Positions 18,332 through 26,371 of a DNA stretch of 62,441 bases are shown here, one piece after another. This stretch comes from Acidobacteriota bacterium (lineage in GTDB: Bacteria > Acidobacteriota > Terriglobia > Bryobacterales > Bryobacteraceae), in NCBI GenBank assembly GCA_016871155.1, contig VFZO01000008.1:1-62441 (forward strand), written 5' to 3'. Under the pieces are notes generated by a model, which worked only from the letters and a program-made list of their open reading frames with translations, was not told the DNA's origin and made no database searches. The first letter of the stretch is position 1; every line of letters begins with the position of its first letter. A program made the position numbers and the translations under genes.

Positions 18332-20149
18332 ATGAACAGACGAACCATACTATACCTGCTGACTCTATCGGCGGGAACGGCGTTTTGCCAGAGCCTTTCC
18401 AACGCATCTTTAAACGGGCGGTACTTCTTCCGCCACCTGATGATACTCGGAAACGCGGCCGGCGGAGTATCGGAGATGCGAACCGCGTACGGCACAATTA
18501 CGTTCAACGGCTCGGGCGGCTACTCCGTCGCCGGCTCGCAGATTGTCGGCGCCGGCGCGCCGGCCGCCTTCAACGCCAACGGCACCTACACGGTCAAGGC
18601 CACCGGCTATGTTGCGCTCGCAAATCCGCAACGCGCGGGCGTCGAAATCAATGCCGGCCTTGGGCAAGGGGGGCTGGTGGGCGCGTCCACGGAAGGCGCG
18701 GGCGGAGTCTATGACCTCTTCGCCGCCGTGCAGGCCCCGGCCGGCGGCCAAAGCAACGCCTCGTTGAACGGAGCGTATCTCGTTTCCGCTCTAGAGTTTC
18801 CGAACGGTTCGGCGGCGCAGATGCGCAACGCCTGGTTCCGCATGGCGGCCTCCGGCGCCGGCTCGGCGGGCAACCTGACCGTATCGGGAAAATCGGCTAA
18901 CACCGGCGACCGCGTGGCCAACTCCACGGTGACCGCCGCAGCCTATACCGTCTCAGCCGATGGCTCCGGCTCGCTCACTCTGCCTGGGTCCGGCCTGCTG
19001 AACGGAACGCGGTCGCTCTGGGTCTCGGCCGACGGCAACCTGGTACTGTTCGGCTCCACCTCCGGCGGCGGCCACGATCTCTGGGTCGGCTCCAAAGTCT
19101 TCGCCGGCGCCACGTCGGCCACCTCCTTCAGCAATCTGCATTTTCGCGCCGGCCTGCGCTTTGAAGCCAATAAAGCCGGCTGCTACGCCGGCTCGTCGAA
19201 CTCCACCGGCAGTGGCAAGCTGGTTTCCAGCCTCCGGGTGCGTCAGCCGGAGGGTGTCCTGGACCTGACCGGCGCAAACAGCTACTCGCTGGCTCCGGAT
19301 TCACTCGGCACGCTGGAGCTGGGGCGGCTGGCCCTCGGCTTCGCCAGCAACTCGTTCCACACCAATGGCGTATCCACGGTCGATTCCAATAACTACGAGC
19401 TCAGCTTCGGCATCCGCGCCGCCGCACCATCCGGCACCGGAATTTTCGTCAGCCCGCAAGGGGTGCTCAACGCGGGCAGCTTCGCTCCGGTCGGCGCTCC
19501 GCTCTCGCCGGGGGGCTTCTTCACGCTGTTCGGCTCCGGCCTGGCCGGCGCCACGACGGTGGCGGAACGCCTTCCCTTCCCTACGACTCTCGGCGGCGTG
19601 CAGGTCCTGGTCAACAATACGCCCGCGCCGCTGTATTTCACCGCGCCCACGCAAATCAGCGCACTTGTGCCCTTCGCCGCGTCCGGCTCCTCCGCCTCCA
19701 TCGTTATCGTCAACGGCGCGCAGCGTTCGTCCCCGATTGAGGTCCCGCTGGCCCGCACCTCGCCCGGCATCTTCACCGTCCCCCCGGCCGGCACCGGCCC
19801 CGCCGCGCTGCTCCATGCCGATTTCACGCTAGTCTCGGCCGCCTCGCCCGCCCGGCGCGGCGAGACGATTCTACTATTCCTCACCGGTCTAGGCGCGGTC
19901 ACTCCGCCCGTCCCCGACGGTGCGGCCGCTTCCGGTGCGCCGCTCAGTAACGTCAATGCCGAGGTGAAGGTCTATGTCGGCGGCCGGCTGGCCACCGTAG
20001 TCTTCAAAGGTCTGGCGCCCAACCTTGCCGGCCTCTATCAGATCAACTTCACTGTCCCAGCTTCCGCGCCCACCGGTTCGGCGCTGCCCTTAGCCATCGA
20101 GACGCCGGACGCGTTTCACGACATGGCCGACATCGCCGTCGCCAACTGA
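18332..20149 (+). CDS. Secreted protein with Solibacter-type C-terminal domain (TIGR03437)
   Basis: A 605-residue protein with an N-terminal signal peptide (MNRRTILYLLTLSAGTAFCQ). Roughly residues 25-365 form repetitive beta-rich sequence (Gly, Ser and Ala rich, with repeated NGRYFFRH or NGAYLVS-like units). The last 220 or so residues match the Solibacter uncharacterised C-terminal domain: it opens with GVLNAGSF, then FTLFGSGLAG, a YFTAPTQISALVPF segment, LLFLTGLGAV and GLYQINFTVP. That domain is a lineage marker; its function is not known. The gene is divergent from the DUF1549 gene and its stop lies 3 bp from the convergent gene at 20153. Probably cell-surface or secreted. Confidence 0.85.
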   Translation: MNRRTILYLLTLSAGTAFCQSLSNASLNGRYFFRHLMILGNAAGGVSEMRTAYGTITFNGSGGYSVAGSQIVGAGAPAAFNANGTYTVKATGYVALANPQRAGVEINAGLGQGGLVGASTEGAGGVYDLFAAVQAPAGGQSNASLNGAYLVSALEFPNGSAAQMRNAWFRMAASGAGSAGNLTVSGKSANTGDRVANSTVTAAAYTVSADGSGSLTLPGSGLLNGTRSLWVSADGNLVLFGSTSGGGHDLWVGSKVFAGATSATSFSNLHFRAGLRFEANKAGCYAGSSNSTGSGKLVSSLRVRQPEGVLDLTGANSYSLAPDSLGTLELGRLALGFASNSFHTNGVSTVDSNNYELSFGIRAAAPSGTGIFVSPQGVLNAGSFAPVGAPLSPGGFFTLFGSGLAGATTVAERLPFPTTLGGVQVLVNNTPAPLYFTAPTQISALVPFAASGSSASIVIVNGAQRSSPIEVPLARTSPGIFTVPPAGTGPAALLHADFTLVSAASPARRGETILLFLTGLGAVTPPVPDGAAASGAPLSNVNAEVKVYVGGRLATVVFKGLAPNLAGLYQINFTVPASAPTGSALPLAIETPDAFHDMADIAVAN

Positions 20150-20152
20150 CGC

Positions 20153-21799
20153 CTATCGGAATCCGAACGCGGCGATCGGTACGCCCAGCGTGCGCGGGTC
20201 TCCGTTTGTTGGACGGAACGGCGGCTCCACGCGGAATTCCACATCCACCATCTCGTCCTTGGCCGCCGGCGGAACGGCGAAGTAGTCCGTCAGCCAGCCG
20301 TTCTCCGTATACACGGGCTTGCCGATCTCAACGCCATTGACGAGGACAGTAAGCGTCGACCTCTTCACAGCCGCGATGTACTGTGGACTTACGTTCACGG
20401 TTACCGAAAAGCGCGTTCCGCCGGCCGGTTTGCGCAGCTTCGCCTTGGCCACCGGCGCGATCCAGCGGAAGCGGTCCTCGCCCTGAAACCAGCCTTCGGT
20501 CAAGAGCCAGAAAGGCGTCAACCGGCCCAGTTCGATATAAGCCGCGTCGTTGCCCGCCGTGCGCCGCAGTGCCAGCAGATCGCGCTGCGAAGCGCTCCAG
20601 CTCAGCACGGCGAGCGTCTTCGCGGCATCTGGCTCCGGCCGCCGTGTGTCTTCGACAAACGTTGCGTTTACCTTGTCGCGATCGAACGCCAGCCGCAGCG
20701 CGCCCTCGACGCCCCACCGGCGCATCGAAGCCGGATAGCCGTCGATCAGGATCTGCTCGATGTCCGGCATTTCGCGCGCGACGCCGCGCACCTTCCCAAC
20801 GTAAATCCGCGTCTCGTCCGCCTCCGCCAGCGCCACGTTGCGCCTGTCGCGCAACGCGAAGTACTGCAGCGGCAGCCACAGCAGCAGCGCGGCGGTCACC
20901 CAGCGCCACCGGTCCACCACGGCGGCGAACGCGATACCGAGTCCCGCTAAGGGCAGATAGAGATAGGCGCTAAACAGGCGGCCCGGCACCGCAAACATCG
21001 GCCCCAGAAACAGTAGCAACGCGGCCATTCCGAACCAGACGCGTTTGTCCTTCCAGTGCAATAACGGCAGCAGGGCCACAGGCCCTAGTGCAGCACCGTA
21101 GAACTGCACCGCCGTCCACAGCGTCGCCGGCGTCAGCCGAATCCCGTAGTCGCCCGCCTGACCCGACTGCATCAGCAGCGCCTGCCCGGCGAACAGCGCG
21201 GCCACCGCGCCGTGCGGAATCAAGGCGCGGAACCGCTTCTGCCCGAACCACTGCTCATAAAGCGCAAGCACCAGTGGCACAGCCACGGCCAGTTCCTTGG
21301 ATTTATACGAGAGAAAGAAAAGGCCCAGGCTCCACCAGCGGTGGCCGCCGGTCCAGCAGAGGATCGACGCCAGCGCGAAGGCGGCGCACAACACGTCAAA
21401 AACATACATCGGCTTCCAATAGGCGTCGAACGCCGCCATATGAAATGCGAACAGGACGGTGCCCGCCGCCCGCGCCAGCCACGGTAATTCGAACTTGCCG
21501 CAAAGCCGCCACAGCAGGATCGTGTTCAGAAAATGCAAGCCGTGAACCACAGCCATGTACGGCGGGTATTGCAAGTCCGCCCAGCGCCCCATGCACCAGA
21601 AAAAAAAGTGGCCAACGGGCCGGAAGTTGGTTGTATAAAACCTCGGCGTGAACAGCCCCTCCACGAACGCGTCGTAGTGGGCGAAGCGCGTCCATGCCAA
21701 ATTGTCCAGATCGTCGGAGGAGAAATAACCCTTATACGCGCCTTTGCAGGCCACATAGAAGAGCCAGCCCAGCACCGCGAAAAACAGCCGCGTCTTCAT
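20153..21799 (-). CDS. Polytopic membrane protein resembling GT-C glycosyltransferases
   Basis: A 548-residue protein with about 9 to 11 predicted membrane helices in the first 350 residues (for example LARAAGTVLFAFHMAAF, VDRWRWVTAALLLWLPLQYF) and a soluble beta-rich C-terminus of about 190 residues. An SDDLDNLAW motif follows the first helix, matching the acidic catalytic motif in the first extracytoplasmic loop of GT-C (PMT/ArnT-like) enzymes, which use lipid-phosphate sugars. Glycosyltransferase activity is therefore plausible but unproven. Its ATG overlaps the stop of the upstream IlvD/Edd gene (ATGA), so the two are probably co-translated. Confidence 0.6.
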   Translation of the reverse strand: MKTRLFFAVLGWLFYVACKGAYKGYFSSDDLDNLAWTRFAHYDAFVEGLFTPRFYTTNFRPVGHFFFWCMGRWADLQYPPYMAVVHGLHFLNTILLWRLCGKFELPWLARAAGTVLFAFHMAAFDAYWKPMYVFDVLCAAFALASILCWTGGHRWWSLGLFFLSYKSKELAVAVPLVLALYEQWFGQKRFRALIPHGAVAALFAGQALLMQSGQAGDYGIRLTPATLWTAVQFYGAALGPVALLPLLHWKDKRVWFGMAALLLFLGPMFAVPGRLFSAYLYLPLAGLGIAFAAVVDRWRWVTAALLLWLPLQYFALRDRRNVALAEADETRIYVGKVRGVAREMPDIEQILIDGYPASMRRWGVEGALRLAFDRDKVNATFVEDTRRPEPDAAKTLAVLSWSASQRDLLALRRTAGNDAAYIELGRLTPFWLLTEGWFQGEDRFRWIAPVAKAKLRKPAGGTRFSVTVNVSPQYIAAVKRSTLTVLVNGVEIGKPVYTENGWLTDYFAVPPAAKDEMVDVEFRVEPPFRPTNGDPRTLGVPIAAFGFR

Positions 21800-23493
21800 T
21801 CGGCGTGCAGAAAGTCGAAGTCGCAGCCTTCGTGCGCCTGCGTCACATGGTCGAGAAACAGCTTGCCATAGCCGCGCGTGTAGTGGGGTTCGTGGACTGG
21901 CCGCACCGCCAGCCGCCGGGCGATCTCATCGGCGGGCACGTGCAGCGTTAACTCTCTCTTGGCGACGTCGAGCGTGATCCGGTCGCCGGTTTCGACGATC
22001 GCCAGCGGGCCGCCAATCGCCGATTCGGGCGAAACATGCAACACCACCGTGCCAAACGAAGTTCCCGACATGCGTGCATCGGAGATTCGAACGCAGTCCG
22101 ATACTCCCTTCTCCAGCAGCACGCGCGGCATCGGAATGTGCGCCCACTCCGGAAATCCTGGCGCGCCCTTCGGCCCGCCATTCTTCATCACCAGGACCGT
22201 GTTCTCGTCGATCGGCAAATCGCTTGAGTCGATCGTGTCGTGCATCTGCTGGTAGTTCTCGAAAACATAGGCCGGACCCGTGTGCTGGCACAGGTGCGGC
22301 GAGGCGGCCGTCTGCTTGAACACTGCCCCGTCGGGAGCCAAATTTCCTCGAAGCACCACGGTGCCGCCCTCCGGATGCAGCGGCGTCTCCCGGGCGGCGA
22401 TCACGTCGCGGTTGTGGCACACGGCCTGGGACACGTTCGCCTCCACCGTCTTTCCGTTCACCGTCACGGCGTCACGATGCAGTTGGGGCAACAGCTCCCG
22501 CATCAGGGCCGGCAGCCCGCCGGCATGGAAAAAATCCTCCATCAGGTGCTGGCCGGACGGACGGAGATTGGCCAGAAACGGCGTCTTGCGCGAGATGCGG
22601 TCGAAGTCGTCGAGCCGCAGCGGCAAGCCCAGCCGGCGCGCGATCGCCAGCAGATGCACCACCGCGTTCGTCGACCCGCCAATCGCCATGTCCACAGTGA
22701 TCGCGTTCTCCATCGCCTCCCAGGTCATGATTGACCGCGGCGTCCGCGCCTCCGCCACCAACTCGATCGCTAGCCGCCCGGAGGCCTCCGCCAACGCGGC
22801 ACGCCGCGAGTCCACGGCCGGAATCGCCGCATTGCCAGGCAGCGTCATCCCCAGCGCCTCCGCCATCGATGCCATTGTCGACGCCGTGCCCATCACCGTG
22901 CAGTGCCCGCTTGACCGCACCATGCAGCCCTCAATCTCCTGCAACTCCTCCGGCGAAACCTTGCCGGTCCGGTAGAGATCAAAGATCTTCCGCCCATCGG
23001 TGCCGGTGCCAAACGGCTGGTTCTTGTAGTTGCCCGAAAGCGTCGGACCGCCCGTCACAACCACAGCCGGAATGTTCGCCGAAGCCGCGCCCATCAGCAT
23101 CGCCGGCGTGGTTTTGTCGCAGCCGCACAGAAGCACCACCGCGTCGATTGGATTCGCCCGGATCGACTCCTCCACGTCCATCGCCATCAGGTTACGGAAC
23201 AGCATCGTCGTCGGCTTCATGAACTGCTCGCCTAGACTGATGACCGGAAACTCCAGCGGAAATCCGCCGGCCTCCCACACCCCGCGCTTCACCGCCTCGG
23301 CCAATCCGCGCAGGTGTGCGTTGCAGTTATTCAGCTCACTGAAGGAGTTGCAAATCCCGATCACCGGCTTGCCGAAAAATATCTCGCGCGAAAATCCGAT
23401 GGACCGCAAGTTCGCCCGGCGCGAAAAGTTGTAGTACTCCTTGCCGTTGAACCAAGTGTAGGAGCGAAGAGCTTTCGGATCGATGGAGGCCAT
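21796..23493 (-). CDS. IlvD/Edd-family dehydratase, sugar-acid (L-arabinonate) type
   Basis: A 565-residue Fe-S dehydratase that removes water from a 2,3-dihydroxy acid. Conserved cluster-ligand segments are present: GICNSFSELNNCN, LLCGCDKTTPAMLMG, and SSGHCTVMGTASTMASM. The AIGGSTNAVVHL and ARMSGT segments fit the family. From memory it resembles Rhizobium-type L-arabinonate dehydratase (CDKTTP, the SRRANLRS-like N-terminus, length) more than branched-chain IlvD, so a sugar-acid role is favoured. The start at 23493 (MASIDPKALRSY) is preferred; an upstream Met at 23532 would overlap the divergent selenoprotein start. Neither has a good ribosome-binding site. It overlaps the downstream membrane-protein gene by 4 bp. 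Confidence 0.82.
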   Translation of the reverse strand: MASIDPKALRSYTWFNGKEYYNFSRRANLRSIGFSREIFFGKPVIGICNSFSELNNCNAHLRGLAEAVKRGVWEAGGFPLEFPVISLGEQFMKPTTMLFRNLMAMDVEESIRANPIDAVVLLCGCDKTTPAMLMGAASANIPAVVVTGGPTLSGNYKNQPFGTGTDGRKIFDLYRTGKVSPEELQEIEGCMVRSSGHCTVMGTASTMASMAEALGMTLPGNAAIPAVDSRRAALAEASGRLAIELVAEARTPRSIMTWEAMENAITVDMAIGGSTNAVVHLLAIARRLGLPLRLDDFDRISRKTPFLANLRPSGQHLMEDFFHAGGLPALMRELLPQLHRDAVTVNGKTVEANVSQAVCHNRDVIAARETPLHPEGGTVVLRGNLAPDGAVFKQTAASPHLCQHTGPAYVFENYQQMHDTIDSSDLPIDENTVLVMKNGGPKGAPGFPEWAHIPMPRVLLEKGVSDCVRISDARMSGTSFGTVVLHVSPESAIGGPLAIVETGDRITLDVAKRELTLHVPADEIARRLAVRPVHEPHYTRGYGKLFLDHVTQAHEGCDFDFLHAE

Positions 23494-23512
23494 GAACTGG
23501 ATATTATGACGC

Positions 23513-23519
23513 AAGGAGG
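23513..23519 (+). promoter_or_regulatory. Strong ribosome-binding site for the UGA-containing gene
   Basis: AAGGAGG, a near-perfect anti-16S match, ends 11 bases before the ATG at 23531. It decides the start: translation begins upstream of the in-frame UGA at 23567, and the internal GTG at 23612 has no comparable site. Confidence 0.8.
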
Positions 23520-23530
23520 CATATTCACAC

Positions 23531-23881
23531 ATGAAGTCGATCGACTGGTCTTATCACCGCCCCGGTTGAACCACCTGCGGCAAAACGCAGGGGTTCCTTG
23601 CGAAACACAAAGTGGCCGTAACGGCCGAGCAAAACGCCAAGAAACAGACGATTCCCCGCGAAGAAGCCATTCGCCTCGCCCGTCAATCGGAGGAGATCGT
23701 CGCCGCCAAAGGCAAAAACGTAGTGCGGCTGAACTTAAAAAAGCAACAGGCTTCCGACGACGAGATCGCCGCGTTGATCGTCGGTCCCAGCGGCAACCTC
23801 CGCGCGCCGAGCTTTCGAGTTGGCAAGCGCCTCGTGGTCGGCTTCGACGAGACGGCGTATAAGGAGGTCCTGGGCGCCTGA
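23531..23881 (+). CDS. ArsC-like thioredoxin-fold selenoprotein (UGA read as Sec13)
   Basis: A 116-residue protein if the TGA at 23567-23569 is read as selenocysteine. The start (MKSIDWSYHRPG) runs into U13-T-T-C16, a UxxC redox motif where the ArsC-like family has CxxC or UxxC. The frame continues without interruption (GKTQGFLAKHKV, then REEAIRLARQSEEIVAAKGK and GPSGNLRAPSFRVGK) to TGA at 23879. The family is known in databases as ArsC family (seleno)protein; its role is probably thiol redox, not proven arsenate reduction. A perfect Shine-Dalgarno precedes the ATG and hairpins follow the UGA. If UGA were a stop, only 12 residues would be made and the conserved remainder would lack its active site. 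Divergent from the IlvD-like gene. Confidence 0.85.
23567..23602 (+). promoter_or_regulatory. Candidate bacterial SECIS hairpin next to the UGA
   Basis: After the UGA, CGCAGG (23586-23591) can pair with CC-U-UGCG (23596-23602), leaving a bulged U and a GGUU loop at 23592-23595. The loop begins 22 bases after the UGA and has G in its first two positions, in line with the bacterial SECIS consensus (upper stem, small loop with early G, 16-37 bases from UGA). A competing, longer hairpin pairs GAACC-CCUGCG with CGCAGG-GGUUC from 23568 to 23596, with one bulged A and loop GCAAAA. Which one forms is not known. Confidence 0.6.
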
Positions 23882-23884
23882 CAC

Positions 23885-23898
23885 CCGTCTTGAGACGG
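23885..23898 (+). terminator. Small hairpin after the selenoprotein gene
   Basis: CCGTCT and AGACGG form a perfect 6-bp inverted repeat four bases after the stop codon, with only two bases between the arms (in practice a 5-bp stem and 4-base loop). No T-run follows, so termination is only suggested. Confidence 0.3.
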
Positions 23899-23905
23899 CA
23901 ACCCT

Positions 23906-24000
23906 GGGGACGGACACAGCCTGCATCGCGAGCCTCTTGAACTTCTCCGGTACGCAAGAGGACTCGTTTTCACGCTCGGTTGTTCGGGCAGTCCGTCCCC
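23906..24000. repeat. Nested inverted-repeat element (REP/MITE-like or structured RNA)
   Basis: The outer arms GGGGACGGAC (23906-23915) and GTCCGTCCCC (23991-24000) are a perfect 10-bp inverted repeat 75 bases apart. Inside, CGAG-CCTCTTG pairs with CAAGAGG-A-CTCG to give an 11-bp stem with one bulged A. A further GTCCGTCC copy occurs near 24090, and GACGGAG/CTCCGTC forms another hairpin near 24035-24065. The 309-bp gap between the selenoprotein and PSD1 genes holds no convincing reading frame. The GGGGACGGAC-type arms suggest a non-autonomous repeat; a folded RNA is the alternative. Confidence 0.45.
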
Positions 24001-24190
24001 AACGAGGAGGATCGCCGGGAGGTAAGGCCGGGACGGAGCCAGCGAACGTCCAAGCTCTCCGTCGGAACTACAACCTGGAGAAAAGCAAAATGTCCGTCCG
24101 AGCGACAAATTTCAACCTGAGCGGAAACCGGCGGTGGCAATCGCCGGCCCGCAACGCCTTCCGAAATGAATAGAATAGAGACGGTTAAAG

Positions 24191-26371
24191 ATGGCGAACC
24201 GGCTCCTGTTCTTTGTGTCCACTGTCGCGTGGGCCGCCACTCCGCCCGTGGAGATCAGCTTCGAGCGCGACGTGCTGTCGCTGCTCACAACCAAGGGCTG
24301 CAACGGTTCCTCCTGCCATGGTTCGCCGGCCGGCCAGAACGGATTCAAGCTCTCGCTCTACGGCGCCGACGCCGCCGCCGACCACGCCATGATCACCACC
24401 GCGCACAACGGACGGCGCATCGACGGCAAACAACCCGAAAATTCTCTGCTCTTGCGCAAGCCTTCCCTGCAAGTGGCGCACGGCGGCGGGCATCTGCTAA
24501 CAGCGGCCAGTGACGAGTACCAGATTCTCCTGCAATGGTTGCGCCAAGGTGCAAAGCGCGTGAGCTCGGGCCCGGGCATCGTCTCCATCGAGGTGCAGCC
24601 CCGCGAAGCTATCGTCCGGCTCTCGGACGCACCGGTTCAACTAAAGGTCGTCGGAACTCTCTCCGACGGCTCGAAAATCGACCTCACCCGCCAGGTGCGC
24701 TACGCCGTCAATGACGAAGGCGTCGTCTCGGCGTCGGCCGAAGGCGTCGTCACAGCGAAAGGTCATGGCCTCACGGTCTTGATGGCGCGCGGAGTCGGCA
24801 AGGCGGCCACCGCCCAGTTCATCGTCGCCGGTAAGCCGCCCGCCCCGGCGCCCAACGCCGCCGAGGCTAATTTTATCGACCGGGAAGTGAACGAAAAGCT
24901 GCGCCAGGTAGCGATAGAACCGTATCCTCGTTCCAGCGACGCCACCTTCGTCCGGCGCGTGTTCCTAGATCTCATCGGCGTACTGCCCACCGTGGAGGAG
25001 ACGGGCCGATTCGTGGATTCGACGAGTACCGGCAAGCGGCAAGAACTGATCGACGAACTCCTCAACCGCCCCGAGTACACCAGCCATTGGCTGGTGAAAT
25101 TCGAAGACTGGTTCCGCAACTCGCAATACTACTCGCAGGGCCGGACCAACGCGAGCTTCAAGCGCTGGCTCGCGGACGCCATTCGCGCCGACAAACCCTA
25201 CAACCAAACCGTGCGCGAAATGATCACAGCCACGGGCGACACAACCGTACACCCCGCCGGCAACTTCTGGCATCCCGCCATCGACTTCATGCTCAAGACC
25301 TTTGAAGTCTCCAAGGCGACGCCCACCGTCACCCGCCTCTTCCTCGGCCAGCGCATCGAGTGCGCCGAATGCCACAACCACCCGCTCGAGAATTTGACGC
25401 AGGACGACTTTTACGGCATGGCCGCGTTCCTGGGCCGAATGAAGGTCAAGCACGGCTACGCCCAATACCGCCGCGTCTGGTTCAACACCCGCGACGGAGA
25501 AGTGATCCACCCCAACACGAAGCAACCCGTTGCCCCGAAATTTCTGGACGGAACCAAACCCGAAATCTCGGGGGAAAAGGACCGGCGCGAGGTGTTGGCC
25601 GACTGGATTCTCGGTCCGCAGGCCCAGCAATTCGCCCGCGCCACGGTGAATCGAATCTGGGCCCAGTACTTCACCGCGGGCATTGTCCATCCCGCCGACG
25701 ACTTCCGCTCGACCAACATGGCCTCCCATCCGGCGCTGCTCGACCGGCTGGCGGCCGCGTTCATCGAGGGCGGGTATCGTCTCAAACCGGTTCACCGGCT
25801 GATTTTGAACTCTGAGACCTACCAGCGCGCCTCCCGCGCGCCCGGCCGCAGCGGCGGAAGCGACCCTCTGGAGCGGGTGCTGTTAGCGCGCTACGAGCCC
25901 CGAAAACTGCCCGCCGAAGTGCTGCTCGACGCGCTGGGGCAAGCCACCGGCGTGCCCCAGACCTTCGGTAACTACCCGCCGGGCACCTCTGCCAAGGACC
26001 TCGTCGCGACAATCGGCGCGACATATTTCCTGACGACTTTTGGCCTTCCTCGCCGCGACACCATGGAGCCGCGCGCGCAGGATCCGTCCCTCGCCCAGGC
26101 GCTGCATCTGATGAACGCCGAAGCTGTCCGCGAAAAGGTCGAGTCCCCCGCGAACGTGCTCTCGGCTCTATTGGAACGAACCATCGACGACCGTCAGGTG
26201 ACAGCCAGCCTCTACCTGCGCGCCCTCTCCCGGCCTCCGAGCGAGAAGGAATCGACCAACGTCGAGGCGTTCCTCGCCGAAGAGAAAACAGCCGGCCGCG
26301 GCCGCCGCCGCGCGTTCGAAAATGTGCTGTGGGCACTACTCAACACCAGGGAGTTTCAAATAAATCAATGA
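24191..26371 (+). CDS. DUF1549/DUF1553 protein with Ig-like insert, locus 4
   Basis: A 726-residue secreted protein: signal peptide (MANRLLFFVSTVAWAATPP), an N-terminal cytochrome-like segment with the spaced motif GCNGSSCHG (Cys37 and Cys42-His43, four residues between the cysteines), a bacterial Ig-like (Big_2-type) domain around residues 130-215 (IDLTRQVRYAVNDEGVVSAS), a DUF1549 domain with a normal heme motif (CAECHNHP), and a C-terminal DUF1553 domain ending in NTREFQINQ. It differs in architecture from the three other PSD1-like proteins. It leads an operon with a DUF1501 gene (ATGA overlap) and a PPC-domain gene. Substrate unknown. Confidence 0.84.
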   Translation: MANRLLFFVSTVAWAATPPVEISFERDVLSLLTTKGCNGSSCHGSPAGQNGFKLSLYGADAAADHAMITTAHNGRRIDGKQPENSLLLRKPSLQVAHGGGHLLTAASDEYQILLQWLRQGAKRVSSGPGIVSIEVQPREAIVRLSDAPVQLKVVGTLSDGSKIDLTRQVRYAVNDEGVVSASAEGVVTAKGHGLTVLMARGVGKAATAQFIVAGKPPAPAPNAAEANFIDREVNEKLRQVAIEPYPRSSDATFVRRVFLDLIGVLPTVEETGRFVDSTSTGKRQELIDELLNRPEYTSHWLVKFEDWFRNSQYYSQGRTNASFKRWLADAIRADKPYNQTVREMITATGDTTVHPAGNFWHPAIDFMLKTFEVSKATPTVTRLFLGQRIECAECHNHPLENLTQDDFYGMAAFLGRMKVKHGYAQYRRVWFNTRDGEVIHPNTKQPVAPKFLDGTKPEISGEKDRREVLADWILGPQAQQFARATVNRIWAQYFTAGIVHPADDFRSTNMASHPALLDRLAAAFIEGGYRLKPVHRLILNSETYQRASRAPGRSGGSDPLERVLLARYEPRKLPAEVLLDALGQATGVPQTFGNYPPGTSAKDLVATIGATYFLTTFGLPRRDTMEPRAQDPSLAQALHLMNAEAVREKVESPANVLSALLERTIDDRQVTASLYLRALSRPPSEKESTNVEAFLAEEKTAGRGRRRAFENVLWALLNTREFQINQ

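Noticed and set aside
23906-24000. Possible tRNA-Sec (selC) next to the selenoprotein gene
   Set aside because: I looked because of the neighbour. The element has long arms, but no acceptor/T-arm pattern with a GGTTCGA-like loop or a UCA anticodon in a fitting place on either strand.
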